From: CAYGTK01 sp964352775 | GTDB taxonomy: Bacteria > Bacteroidota > Bacteroidia > Chitinophagales > CAIOSU01 | Assembly (NCBI GenBank): GCA_964352775.1 | Contig: CAYGTK010000115.1 | Location: 1 to 13,725 of the forward strand | Direction: 5' to 3' | DNA length: 13,725 nucleotides | In this document: positions 1 to 9,300 of the stretch, in pieces | Layout: every line of letters begins with the position of its first letter | Numbering within the stretch: the stretch's first letter is position 1 | Program-made: the position numbers and the translations under genes | The notes under the pieces: generated by a model | Databases searched by the model: none | What the model saw: only the letters and a program-made list of their open reading frames with translations | What the model was told of the DNA's origin: nothing

Positions 1-40
1 GCCCGATTTCGCGTACCATCTTGTTCTTGTTCAAACTCAT
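1..40 (-). CDS. start of a downstream conjugation-module gene (partial)
   Basis: An ATG at 40-38 on the minus strand overlaps the TGA stop of the coupling-protein gene in an ATGA arrangement. It opens a frame reading MSLNKNKMVREIG that leaves the window at base 1. The 4-base overlap is typical of translationally coupled genes in one operon, so this is probably the next gene of the transfer module. Only 13 residues are visible and the product cannot be identified. Confidence 0.5.
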   Translation of the reverse strand, partial: MSLNKNKMVREIG

Positions 41-2031
41 GACTGAACCTCCAATTGTTCCTTACGCTCTTCAAAGTTACGGCGCATCGTTGATAAGCCT
101 GTAAATTGCACGTTGCCAGATTTTTCAACCACATTGTTCATAGCAGACTGAGCAGCTTCGCGCAGTTTATCTCGCTTTACTTCTTCCAGTGGTAGCGGTT
201 CAATCTTGAGTGAAATTCCACGCTCCAATAGTAGCGGTGCGATACTCTCACCTGCCTTGAGATGCCGTTTCCAGTCCTGACGCTCATAGAAGCGGGTCAG
301 GCGAGCATTCAAGACAACTTGTGTCGCAAAGCCTGCTTCGACATACCGCGCAAAAATGGTGCAGTTACCAACTTGTGGCGTAATCACTTCATCGACAGTC
401 AATAATGGGCGTTGTCGTAAATGGCTATTAGGATCATCGACATTAGCATCGGTAGTAGCTGTACCACTTGCCTTGCTATAAAATTCGGCGGTATCCGCAT
501 CACAACCACCATAAATAACCTGTGTCGCCAGACCTGAGAATAGTGCCTGTGTACCTTCACTACCGTAAATCATATGGAACTGCCCTTTGGTTTGAGCGCC
601 AATGAGTATCGAAATACGCCGTTTACGCACGAGATTGACATCGGCAACGAGCGAGTCCAGTTTGCCAAGCGTGGGGAATTCATCAAGGATCACGCCAACT
701 GGCATTGGAAGTGGACCTTTATTGCGTTCACCAATGGTATCCAGATCAAGCATGACTTTACGCAGGGTTGCTCCGAGATAAGAGGCATAGACTGCTCTCA
801 TCCTGCCTGGGCAGGTCAGCACAACAACTGTAGGCTGTTCGACGACTAACTCCGCATCGAAGTCTGATGCCGCAGTATTATCACGCACATCAGTGGATGC
901 CCAACCTGTGAGCGCAGTTGCTAATGTTGCAACTACATTTGAGGCAACTTTACCATCCGAACTGACGGAAGCAATAAAGCTATTTGCCAGCAATGCAGCA
1001 TCGTCTTTTTTCTCAGCGAGTTTTTGCGCCAATGCTTTCAGATCATTCATAGCATTGTAGATTTCACCAAGATTCGGAAAGCGTATCAGACAGGCAGCCA
1101 GTAATGCAGCGGCACTGTCCGTCCAAAATTTATTATCGCCCTGTGCTGATGGCACCAGTATATCAGCGATTGCACGGGCATCCGATACATTATCGATGTT
1201 TTCCGCCAGATTGTAACGCGGACCAATCGTTGAAGTGGGATCATGCACAACAACTAAATGGCGCGTAACGGCGGCATACTTCAAGACATATGCAGTAATT
1301 TCACCCTGTGGATCGGCAACAACCAGTGAATGTCCCAATAACATTCGGTCAGCAATGGCTGGCAAGATAATCCCCTGTGTCTTGCCTGAACCCGGACCAC
1401 CTAAAGTTAGAAGACCGCGTGCAATGTCCTCTCCTCCCAGACAAAAACACCCTGTCCCTAAATCCAGACGTTGTTTGTTGTCACCCCAGAATGCACCAAG
1501 TAACGTCAAACCTTCGGGATCTTCGCGGCGGAAGCGTTTGTATTCCCTTTGATTACAAAAGTGAGATGAACCCAATGCACCACGCTTAACTCGTGGTGTT
1601 CGTAAGCGATCTACGCGCTCACGCAACCATCCACCATTTTTCAAGCCACTATGCAATCCAATCGTGACAATCAGCCAGAGAAAGCACAACATCATCCCGA
1701 ACATGAACAATCGCATGTGATGGGTGTTTTCAGGACCACCTGCTATCAAGCGAATGACGCTGTTGCTGGTTGTTTTTCCTCGTACTGCTTGTATCGCCAT
1801 ATCACTCAGTAACATGACATAAATCGTTGTTACGCCTAGTAATACAATGATGGTAGTCAGCCATTTGGCTATGCGTTTCCAGTCTAAATCGCCGTGTACT
1901 TCACTACTACGCTGGATACCCGCACCCAGAATGGCACTAACAATGAGTGGCATGAGTAAGCTCAAGCATAAAAGTGGGGCTAGGATGTTGGTCAGAAGGT
2001 TTCGTCCTTCAGTAAAAAGCCAGTAGAACAA
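37..2031 (-). CDS. type IV secretion coupling protein, VirD4/TraG family
   Basis: 664 aa. This is a membrane-anchored ATPase of the VirD4/TraG type, which docks the relaxase-DNA complex to a type IV secretion channel during conjugation. Hydrophobic stretches at about residues 13-38, 56-77 and 107-126 form the N-terminal membrane anchor. Walker A is GGPGSGKT at 211-218 and Walker B is VGVILDEF at 445-452, followed by the family's PTLGKL. Length is within the usual range. The start is TTG at 2031, supported by AGGAG at 2044-2040 eight bases upstream. The stop overlaps the start of a further minus-strand gene. The relaxase gene lies upstream on the same strand but is separated by an opposite-strand gene at 2075-2563, so transcription must either read through that gene antisense or start close by. 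Seen: motifs and membrane segments. Inferred: the gene works with the relaxase at 2569-3219. Confidence 0.93.
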   Translation of the reverse strand: MFYWLFTEGRNLLTNILAPLLCLSLLMPLIVSAILGAGIQRSSEVHGDLDWKRIAKWLTTIIVLLGVTTIYVMLLSDMAIQAVRGKTTSNSVIRLIAGGPENTHHMRLFMFGMMLCFLWLIVTIGLHSGLKNGGWLRERVDRLRTPRVKRGALGSSHFCNQREYKRFRREDPEGLTLLGAFWGDNKQRLDLGTGCFCLGGEDIARGLLTLGGPGSGKTQGIILPAIADRMLLGHSLVVADPQGEITAYVLKYAAVTRHLVVVHDPTSTIGPRYNLAENIDNVSDARAIADILVPSAQGDNKFWTDSAAALLAACLIRFPNLGEIYNAMNDLKALAQKLAEKKDDAALLANSFIASVSSDGKVASNVVATLATALTGWASTDVRDNTAASDFDAELVVEQPTVVVLTCPGRMRAVYASYLGATLRKVMLDLDTIGERNKGPLPMPVGVILDEFPTLGKLDSLVADVNLVRKRRISILIGAQTKGQFHMIYGSEGTQALFSGLATQVIYGGCDADTAEFYSKASGTATTDANVDDPNSHLRQRPLLTVDEVITPQVGNCTIFARYVEAGFATQVVLNARLTRFYERQDWKRHLKAGESIAPLLLERGISLKIEPLPLEEVKRDKLREAAQSAMNNVVEKSGNVQFTGLSTMRRNFEERKEQLEVQS

Positions 2032-2052
2032 GATAATTTCTCCTGATATAGT
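2024..2052 (+). promoter_or_regulatory. possible promoter of the plus-strand gene at 2075
   Basis: TATAGT at 2047-2052 is preceded by TG at 2044-2045, giving an extended -10 element (TGaTATAGT). A weak -35-like TAGAAC lies at 2024-2029 with a 17-base spacer. The predicted transcript would start near 2059, immediately before the Shine-Dalgarno site. It overlaps the 5' end of the divergent coupling-protein gene. This is a pattern match only. Confidence 0.3.
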
Positions 2053-2074
2053 TAATTTGAGGGAGGAGCCTTAC

Positions 2075-2563
2075 ATGGACAAAGACTCGCAAGACACATC
2101 AGAATATTGGAATCACATCATAGATCCAAAGAACAATTACAAAGTAAAGTTAATCGAGTTGCTTCGTCGATATCCAATTGAATATCCAGGGAATGAATTT
2201 ATCATTCGTCCGGATGTTGCCCTTGAAATTATTAATGAGCTGACAGAACTCAGAATAGCTGTCTTCGGTGTTGTAGTCTGGTGTTATGAAGCGGATATGA
2301 ACGACAGAGACTGCTGTCCAGATGGTATGGGCGGGCACGGCATTGGTGAAAATGGTATTGAGTCCGCTTTTCTTGAATATACGCATCTTGGCTATGAAAT
2401 CCCTAACTTTGAACAGCTACCAAAGACTCTTGATTTTGCTACATACTGTAACCCACAAGTTCAACAATATATCCGAAGACAGTTGCCACTGGAGCAAGGC
2501 TATAATGACTGTTTTCGGGTATCAATCTACTTACATACTCCTCTATGGAATTTGTTTACATAA
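2075..2563 (+). CDS. hypothetical protein, lone plus-strand gene between relaxase and coupling protein
   Basis: 162 aa, not recognised with confidence. The ATG at 2075 has an excellent Shine-Dalgarno site (GGAGG at 2063-2067, seven bases upstream). The TTG at 2057 in the same frame precedes that site and is not used here as the start. No signal peptide or membrane segment is evident. The protein is acidic with an aromatic-rich C-terminal half. A central segment (roughly residues 45-75) reads as an amphipathic helix followed by AVFGVVVW and then a Cys- and Gly-rich stretch (DCCPDGMGGHG). The helix plus hydrophobic strand vaguely recalls small immunity-type proteins such as Imm40, but this is a weak impression. 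It is the only gene on this strand, convergent with the relaxase gene (5-bp gap) and divergent from the coupling-protein gene (43-bp gap), so it looks like an independently expressed cargo gene. Confidence 0.7.
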   Translation: MDKDSQDTSEYWNHIIDPKNNYKVKLIELLRRYPIEYPGNEFIIRPDVALEIINELTELRIAVFGVVVWCYEADMNDRDCCPDGMGGHGIGENGIESAFLEYTHLGYEIPNFEQLPKTLDFATYCNPQVQQYIRRQLPLEQGYNDCFRVSIYLHTPLWNLFT

Positions 2564-2568
2564 ATAAT

Positions 2569-3219
2569 TTATCTGGAAAACCAACTATCGAGGTCATTTA
2601 CATCTAGCTTGATTCCCGGTTCTTCTTCACGTCGGATACGCCATTCTGGTCCGACAACATCATCCAGCATCTCTGAAAAATGGCGCGTGGCGACATCTCT
2701 AAACAGAGCATCGTGCCCGCGTTCTTTATTGTTATAAACAGGCAGTCGCTCTGCTACAGATGGTGTTGTTCCAGGTAGCACAACGTGGGTATGTAGTTGT
2801 TGCATACCATCTTCATCCGTTTGTCGATCATGCAGAATGTAACTGTATTCAGGGACTGAGAATCCACGCTCGATGTAGTAATCTTCAACGACTTTCTCGG
2901 TAAGGTCGTAGACAAAATCTCGTCGTTGATTTTCTGGAACCAGTGTCATGAGGTCAGGCGCAGGAGAGACTACCCATGTCCATGCCAGCACATGCTTACT
3001 TTGATGTTCATCGCTATTTTTAAGAATGTCTCGCCAATGAATGCCCATACCACGATCTTGCCAGCGCTCGTAATCCCGATTTTCTGCCAATAGATTTTGC
3101 ACCTTATCCCGATATTGCAGATATTTGAGGGTCGAACTCAGCCCCTTGCGACCTGTACCATGTCCCTTGCGTTGTGTCCCTTTGTAAGCAAAATCAACCA
3201 CAATAATCGCTTTGCTCAA
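2569..3219 (-). CDS. small HUH-type relaxase / mobilization nuclease
   Basis: 216 aa. It probably nicks the origin of transfer and carries the 5' end of the transferred strand. The histidine metal-binding signature is visible as H130-D131 followed by HTHVV at 143-147 (H143 and H145). The N-terminal LKYLQYRDK (31-39) offers Y33 or Y36 as the catalytic tyrosine. Most relaxases carry a C-terminal helicase, primase or other domain; this one ends soon after the nuclease domain. The start is TTG at 3219, overlapping the TGA of the upstream ribbon-helix-helix gene (TTGA), so translation is likely coupled. The next internal Met (residue 58) would remove the tyrosines, which supports the TTG. The RHH gene immediately upstream and the coupling protein downstream fit a mobilization cassette. 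Exact MOB family not assigned. Confidence 0.8.
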   Translation of the reverse strand: MSKAIIVVDFAYKGTQRKGHGTGRKGLSSTLKYLQYRDKVQNLLAENRDYERWQDRGMGIHWRDILKNSDEHQSKHVLAWTWVVSPAPDLMTLVPENQRRDFVYDLTEKVVEDYYIERGFSVPEYSYILHDRQTDEDGMQQLHTHVVLPGTTPSVAERLPVYNNKERGHDALFRDVATRHFSEMLDDVVGPEWRIRREEEPGIKLDVNDLDSWFSR

Positions 3220-3578
3220 TCGCTGGACTCTTTCAGTTCGCGGACAGCCTTGATTTGAGCTTGAAGGGTTTCACCATCCTGTTTTGCAGCGATAATGGCT
3301 TCGCGCAGATGCTGTTCATCTGAGGCAAGTAGATAGATGAGAACATTGAATTGGAAACTTAAAGCTTGTTCGATTTGGTCAATGCGTTCACGAAAAGACC
3401 TCTGAAAGTGCTTGCGACTTCCGACGAGATCATCCTGCTCATCCAGAAAACGACGAATGGCTTCACGGATAAGATCAGCTTCAGTGATATTACGTGGTTT
3501 GGTACTTGCGATTTGTTTCAACCGCTGTGCCATATTTGGTGTCATAGAGAGACTTCGACGCACAGATTTGAGAGACAT
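3216..3578 (-). CDS. ribbon-helix-helix relaxosome accessory protein (MobC/CopG-like)
   Basis: 120 aa. Residues 1-48 fit a ribbon-helix-helix DNA-binding fold: a basic strand (SLKSVRRSLSMTP), a first helix (MAQRLKQIAS), then a second helix (TEADLIREAIRRFLDE). Residues from about 55 to 115 are predicted helical and probably form a coiled coil. Such proteins bind oriT repeats, help load the relaxase and often repress their own operon. The ATG at 3578 is chosen because GGCAGG lies about eight bases upstream; an in-frame GTG at 3587 sits next to that site and is less likely. The stop overlaps the relaxase TTG. An inverted repeat at 3588-3620 directly upstream is the obvious candidate binding site. 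Seen: RHH pattern and gene overlap. Inferred: relaxosome role. Confidence 0.75.
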   Translation of the reverse strand: MSLKSVRRSLSMTPNMAQRLKQIASTKPRNITEADLIREAIRRFLDEQDDLVGSRKHFQRSFRERIDQIEQALSFQFNVLIYLLASDEQHLREAIIAAKQDGETLQAQIKAVRELKESSD

Positions 3579-3694
3579 AGGTTTCACCTGCCATAATAGT
3601 TGCTACTTCAATTATGGCAGACGAGTTGTTGTGATTGCTGGAATAATTCAGTTTTACATATGCAATAGTTCAAGTTACGAGGGGTAAATTACAG
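3579..3694. other. intergenic region between DISARM and mobilization genes, candidate oriT/promoter
   Basis: This 116-bp gap is the only sizeable non-coding stretch in the window and separates drmC from the mobilization genes on the same strand. It holds the 10-bp inverted repeat listed separately. It also holds an imperfect palindrome at about 3638-3651 (CTGGAATAATTCAG) and a minus-strand TTGAAC that could act as a -35 element. No GC-rich hairpin with a T-run is visible, so I see no terminator after drmC. Position upstream of an RHH-relaxase pair is where oriT is often found, but no known nic consensus was recognised. Confidence 0.4.
3588..3620. repeat. perfect 10-bp inverted repeat upstream of the RHH-relaxase genes
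   Basis: CTGCCATAAT at 3588-3597 and ATTATGGCAG at 3611-3620 are exact reverse complements separated by 13 bases. Read on the minus strand, the arm nearer the gene ends in GGCAG and overlaps the Shine-Dalgarno site of the RHH gene, so a hairpin in the mRNA would hide that site. Alternatives are an operator for the RHH protein or the hairpin of an oriT. Confidence 0.75.
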
Positions 3695-4501
3695 TCAATC
3701 ATTAGGATGTGACTTTTCAAAAATGCCTGTCCTGACTAAATAATTGAGTTCTGCGATAATCTGCTTTGGTTTGTCACCTCCGTGAAACAACACACCAGCT
3801 TCAAGATTTATAGTAAGGGCATATTCTGTAAGATTTGCACTGGATATAAATAGCATGTCTGCGTCAGCAATAGCCAGCTTAGCGTGTAAAGAACCGACAG
3901 TATTAGTTGTCGAAGCAATACGGTTTGACTTAGGCCAGATGAAAAGCTCAACATGATCAACCAATTCGGAGCTAAATCGGCGTATCATTTCAATGGGTTG
4001 CATATCGCTTTTGTGGGTTTCTATATACATAGAAATCTTCACACCACGAGATACGGCATCTAACATTGCTTGAATTAGCGGCTTATATTGGTATAGAGCA
4101 AAACTGACCAGATGCAATGACTGCTGTGCATGGTTAACCAGCTCAATTAGGACCTCGCCTGAGTGCCGCGTAGATGTTTCTAATCTATTTGGACCCGTCC
4201 ATACAAGCTCAACCTTTTGTTTTGAGCGTTCTATTCTGAGTGATTCTGCTACTGCACGTAGCACAATAGCCAAAAACATATTCGGGTGATCAGGAAATGA
4301 CTCTTTCCATGCCTTAATCAGACTAGAAAATCGCTGCCTAAGTTCAAAATTTGGAATCTGTGCAAACAATCCTTCATAAGTGTCGCGATTAGTAGTTTTT
4401 ATATCGCTTAGTTCATCGGCAAGCTCTCGAACCATTTCGTGAGGCAAATCGTCAATTAACTGATACACTTCTATCAGAAGAGCATCGAAGCTATTTGCCA
4501 T
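3695..4501 (-). CDS. drmC: DISARM protein DrmC, phospholipase D-like nuclease
   Basis: 268 aa. The C-terminal half contains one PLD (HKD) motif, HAKLAIAD, with H206, K208 and D213, followed by SSANLT where the family usually has GSANLT. One HKD motif per chain implies an active site formed by two subunits, as in PLD-superfamily nucleases. The N-terminal ~95 residues are helical and look like the usual DrmC leader. In studied DISARM systems DrmC is a PLD-domain protein and was reported dispensable for protection in at least one of them. The ATG at 4501 overlaps the end of drmB by 11 bases, indicating coupled translation; an upstream in-frame Met six codons earlier lies deeper within drmB and is less likely. 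This is the last gene of the DISARM operon. The Gly-to-Ser change next to the motif is conservative, so activity is probably retained. Confidence 0.88.
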   Translation of the reverse strand: MANSFDALLIEVYQLIDDLPHEMVRELADELSDIKTTNRDTYEGLFAQIPNFELRQRFSSLIKAWKESFPDHPNMFLAIVLRAVAESLRIERSKQKVELVWTGPNRLETSTRHSGEVLIELVNHAQQSLHLVSFALYQYKPLIQAMLDAVSRGVKISMYIETHKSDMQPIEMIRRFSSELVDHVELFIWPKSNRIASTTNTVGSLHAKLAIADADMLFISSANLTEYALTINLEAGVLFHGGDKPKQIIAELNYLVRTGIFEKSHPND

Positions 4502-6383
4502 CACGTTCAACCCTGTCAAAAAAGGACAATGTCTTTTTCTCTATTGTTCGCACCAGTACCGCTCGATCCAGATACTTGTTTCCTCGTTCACAACTGGTTT
4601 CCGGTGCAAATAAGCAATTGTGGCAGGCTGCTGCGTGAATAGCTCGTCCATTTTGTCCGGGCATATTCTCAGCACACAGCGGATCGCTTGCACACAGATA
4701 CGCGTTCTCAAGTGCTTGCAATATATGTCGTTGTAATATTTGGGATGAGCCTAAGCTTGCTAAGCCTCCGAGTGTACCTTCACTATCTGCCGCAGCCGTA
4801 TAAATCAGAATACCTGACATGGGTCCTGAATCATCCAGCGGCGATCTTGAATAGATTCTTTCTCTAAGACTTGCTATAGAATATCCGGCTTCAAGTGCTA
4901 ACTCACGCATAAGAATATGTGAAAATGAATGCAATAAGACATATCGTATACCAGGAAATCCATCTTCTGGTGGACTAATGCGTCTTGCCCGTCGCCACGC
5001 CCAATGAGCTTGGTAAAATTTCTCGGCGAAATCTTCAACTGATGGCTTTTGTTCCCACTTTTGTATTTCTTTCTCATTAAAACGAATGAATATACCTTCT
5101 CCTCGAACTTCGTCAGTAGGTACCCAGGTAGGAGGCTGTCTCGATATCGGCGCTGGCTCTATCTCGATACCTAATTCAGGATCTGTTAGCTCACCTGCTG
5201 CGTCTAAACGGGTAAAACCAATAAGCGCACGGGCTTCTCGTAATCTTTCTACAACCACAACTTGATCAATCGCATCATTGAATTGCCACTGAGTATCTAA
5301 CTCAACAGATCTTAAATGAAAGTCTTCTGTGTTCAAAGCTTCATCACAGGTCGTAAATACTTGCCACTCTGGAGCTTTTAAATCAGGCATCTCTAAAGGT
5401 GGTTCTTGATTTTGAGCCTCTTTCTTTATACGTTGAGTAACTGCATTCCATATATCTTGATCTTCATATTCAGATAAAGCTTGGCCTAGTTGCCCCTGAG
5501 ACCTCAAGAATTCGATAACACTAATATGACTGACATCTTTTAGTGCCAACCATTTTTCATCTATCAACTTCTCGAGTCTTCCGCTGTCAACGGGAATCGC
5601 AACTGCACTCAGAACAACTGGAAACCACATATTTGATGCACCCAGAATGATAGGACGTGCTTGATGTTCACACTCTCTGACATCATAATCTCTCAGATGT
5701 GGTCTTCGCCCAGTACAGCGTGGCATGTTTCTGAGATTATCTTTGCCAAATGCATCAGATAGCCGTCGTTTTTGACCACAGGTTTCACACCTCACTTCTA
5801 AATAGCGTGCCTCACCAGACGGTCCAAATTCCTGTAAGCGAAGTAAGGGTTGCCCACTACAATCCTGCGAGGCATGAACGAATTCTAGCCATGGGAAATC
5901 ATCCATGTGTCCCTCTGGACACACTACCAAAAAACGAGCTGGGATGACCTCTGGCGGAGTCTTTGATTTGCTACAGTTGACATGTTTATAAACTGTACGA
6001 TCTGGGTAAGTTGGATTCACCTTTAACTGAAATAGACCCGAACTTACATGTGCAAGTAAGCGACACTGCGGACAAACCATCCAACGAGGAAATGTTGCGA
6101 CAGGCACGCCAATGCGAGGTGTATCATCAAATGGATTCGTTGGTGTATTGTTCTCCGGCACAACAGGTGGTGACAAAAGCTTCATGACAGTTGGATGTCT
6201 GTAACGTACGGCAGTTAGTAACCGATTCTCTTTGATCTCATGAACATAATTGGGATTTGCAGGCCAGTCTTCCAAACCTGTGACGATCACTGACATTTTC
6301 GGGAGATCAATAATAGAGCCGACACCGTATGTGAAGAGAAGTTGACTAGGTCTGACATCACCGATCTTTGCTTTTTTATTCAT
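4491..6383 (-). CDS. drmB: DISARM protein DrmB, DUF1998-containing
   Basis: 630 aa. DrmB pairs with the DrmA helicase to form the DISARM core that engages invading DNA. The N-terminus (IGDVRPSQLLFTYGVGSIIDLP) is the characteristic DrmB opening. Cysteine pairs suggest zinc binding: C104/C107, C137, C155, C199/C202, C223 and C238. The C-terminal DUF1998 region begins near residue 480 (LLHSFSHILMRELA), contains the acidic ADSEGTLGGL stretch at about 533-542, and ends with a Cys cluster (C564, C570, C587, C590, C598). The start at 6383 is chosen because the ATG overlaps the drmA stop by eight bases (ATGAATAA) and has AGGGA upstream. A longer reading from 6470 would add 29 residues that lie wholly within drmA and resemble a spurious membrane segment. 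Overlaps with both drmA and drmC indicate coordinated translation of the three core proteins. Confidence 0.92.
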   Translation of the reverse strand: MNKKAKIGDVRPSQLLFTYGVGSIIDLPKMSVIVTGLEDWPANPNYVHEIKENRLLTAVRYRHPTVMKLLSPPVVPENNTPTNPFDDTPRIGVPVATFPRWMVCPQCRLLAHVSSGLFQLKVNPTYPDRTVYKHVNCSKSKTPPEVIPARFLVVCPEGHMDDFPWLEFVHASQDCSGQPLLRLQEFGPSGEARYLEVRCETCGQKRRLSDAFGKDNLRNMPRCTGRRPHLRDYDVRECEHQARPIILGASNMWFPVVLSAVAIPVDSGRLEKLIDEKWLALKDVSHISVIEFLRSQGQLGQALSEYEDQDIWNAVTQRIKKEAQNQEPPLEMPDLKAPEWQVFTTCDEALNTEDFHLRSVELDTQWQFNDAIDQVVVVERLREARALIGFTRLDAAGELTDPELGIEIEPAPISRQPPTWVPTDEVRGEGIFIRFNEKEIQKWEQKPSVEDFAEKFYQAHWAWRRARRISPPEDGFPGIRYVLLHSFSHILMRELALEAGYSIASLRERIYSRSPLDDSGPMSGILIYTAAADSEGTLGGLASLGSSQILQRHILQALENAYLCASDPLCAENMPGQNGRAIHAAACHNCLFAPETSCERGNKYLDRAVLVRTIEKKTLSFFDRVERDGK

Positions 6384-9300
6384 TGTTACTTTCCCTAGAT
6401 ATTGATGGATCAACTTCTCGATCCATCCCGTAATCCATATGAATAAGGCTGACACTTGGTTCGACATCACGCAATGAATTTAAGCAGGTGAATCGGGTCC
6501 AGTCTTCTTCATTTGTCCTTTTTAGAAGTGGAACGGTCTTGTCATCTCTACGACTTTGATAACCAACTTTTGCAGATACATTTCGCGCTTGGCTTTTCCA
6601 ATCGTCGATACGACGCTGGATCATCTGTTGAACCCGTATAAATGTTCTTTCGCTACTTGTAATTCGTGCAGCTCGCTCGCTGATAATGTCTTTGGCTAGT
6701 TCTAGATCAACCCCGGCATTAAGGATCTCGCTTGCCCCTTCATTCGCATTATACTTGTCACTGAATAACCGTAAATAAGAAACAAGAACACCCGTTAAGC
6801 CTCTATCTAATGCTCTCGGAGCAAACGGTGTAACCGATAATGCTTCAACTTGCTGATAAAATGTCTCATGGTAGTGAATAAAGCGTTCGTAATGACTGAC
6901 ATCACGCGGACGAGCCCAATTATAAACAGTTAACACAACTCCGGGATGACGTCTCCCCACACGGCTAGTTGCCTGAATGTACTCCGCCGTTCGCTTAGGT
7001 TGACCGGCGACGACCATTAATCCAAGCCTCGAGACATCAACACCTACCGAAATCATATTTGTGGCTAGTATTGCATCAAGAGGGTACTTTCCTTTGGCTC
7101 GCTTTTTGTTACCATCTTTTGGTGTTTCAAATCTTGTATCTAAACGATCCAGAATACGTGGAATCTCCACCGCACCCTTTCGTGAGGTCAATTCATCTAT
7201 ATCAAATGAATTGGTAAATCTAGCACTCAAACCTCTATCTTCCATTCGCATTAAGCGTGTGCGTACAGCATCATCCATTACTCTGCGCATACCGCCTAGT
7301 TCACGCATAGAATTAAAATATCCAACCAACGTCATATATGGATCTGCATAATCGCTTCCGTATGCTTCTAATAGTTTCTGAGCTGCAGACATTGCTGCTA
7401 CATACACTCGTATCAAGATAGTCTTGAAGCGTGTTCCTGTGGCACAGATACCCAAATATAGGCGACCAGGCGAACTATCTGTTGAGCTATGCCGTACAGA
7501 AAAGAAGTTATCATCTGCATCTGAACCTGATGGGGGAAAGATTTTCACTCTCCGCAAGAACAGACTATTCACCTGATCCTGTGCACGTCGAATTGTTGCT
7601 GTAGAAGCAATAACTTTGGGACGAACAAGTTGCCCATCTACATGCCATGAGCATAAAGCGTCAACTGCTGTTTCGTATAAACCAACCAGTGTCCCCAGCG
7701 GTCCACTGATAAGATGTAATTCATCTTGGATGATCAGGTCAGGAGGTCTAAGCCAAGAAGTTTGTTGGAGTTTAACGGCAGGTAGCTTACCTCTAGCTCG
7801 ATGCTCACTTTTGTCATTTATCTCTGACGAAACATAACCGTGTCTAGGGCAGTAACCCGACACACGCCCAAAAAGCATCTGTGTTTCACCCTTCCACGGC
7901 ATCTGGGCGAACTTATCTACAGTAGCGATCAGGAGATCTGGCAATAGCCTGTAAATTTCTTCATCTACAACAACAATTGGCAAACCTTCGTCTGGCGAGC
8001 GCCGAAAACTAAATGGACACTCACCAAGTGCATCACCACAATACTGAAATGTTCTACCACGTCCGCCATCTACTGTTTCAACGCGTATATTTCTTCCCGC
8101 GTTGATTTCACTTCCACACCAGGGACAATTCGTTAATTGTACAGGTGTGCCTGATCCACCGATTGAACTACCGGTGTGCCAGTCACCACCATGATCACGT
8201 TTGATCGCTTCGGCAGCCTGATCGGTCCAGTTCGGTGTACTTCGTTGACCGACCCATAGTCCAATGCGAAATGGTGTTTGACCCCAAAGCCTTGGGTTTT
8301 CACGCCTGATGACTTCACACGCTGAAATTAGGGTCGTAGCACGTTGAAATTGTTGTAGCGTAAGCAGGCGAAGCGTATAACGCATAAGGACAGCGATACC
8401 TGCAGTTCCATCAAGCTCACCAAGATGCCCCTGCAAGCGACGAACAGCCATCGTATAAGCTGCTAAACCCAGGTATGCTTCAGTCTTACCACCTCCTGTA
8501 GGAAACCAGAGCAGATCCGCGTAGGCTTCTTTACCTACCTGATTGTTGCTTCTTTCGGGGTGAGTTGGATCTGTCATTGCTGGAAGATTGAGTAGAACAA
8601 ATGCTAATTGGAATGGTCTCCAACTCCTATTCTCAGGCATATCAATATCATTTAGGTTTGGAGCTTTGTCTTGCCGAACCTGTGCTGAAAATATCGAGCG
8701 AATTCGCTGTAGCCACATAGCCCGATTTGCAAAACGAAATGCTTCCGCCGCCATGGTATCAACATCAATGAGTTTAATTCCTGCTTTGATACGTTCTAGT
8801 GCTTCCAACCACTCAGCTTGAATTACATTGGGAATATTGACATCTTTTGTGCGGAATGGCTTTAAATCATCAGGATTTTGATCGAAATAGTCTGCTTTGT
8901 TATCAATCCAATCTGAATATGCATCGACAAGTGGCAGAAGTAGTTTGGAAAATTCACCCATTTGAGCGTTTGCAAGAATTGACATATCTATTGTTAGATC
9001 TTCAATTGCTGGAGGCTCCATACGCTCAATTTCTGTGGTGGGCATGACGACAGTGCGGATTCTTTGAGCAACATCCCAGCGGTCTTCGGGAAGATCGGTG
9101 TGAATTGCAATACCATGTCCAACCGCGAACTCCACTTTTCGACGGTACATCATTCTCATGATGTTGTCTTCAACTTCTTCACTGTTCAATCCGTCTGGCA
9201 ATCTGCGACGAATAAAGATAGGTTCAAAGTCAGGAGCCTCAACCCTAATCTCTGGCTGAAATAGCCATGCCTCTCCTTTATGGATGGCAGGTTCTTTCTG

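Noticed and set aside
2556..2575. Terminator between the convergent genes
   Set aside because: The palindrome TAAATAATTTA has no GC stem and no T-run, so it does not look like an intrinsic terminator.
6376..6470. N-terminal extension of DrmB by 29 residues with a membrane-like segment
   Set aside because: It lies entirely within drmA in another frame. The ATG at 6383 has a good ribosome-binding site and opens with the conserved DrmB N-terminus.
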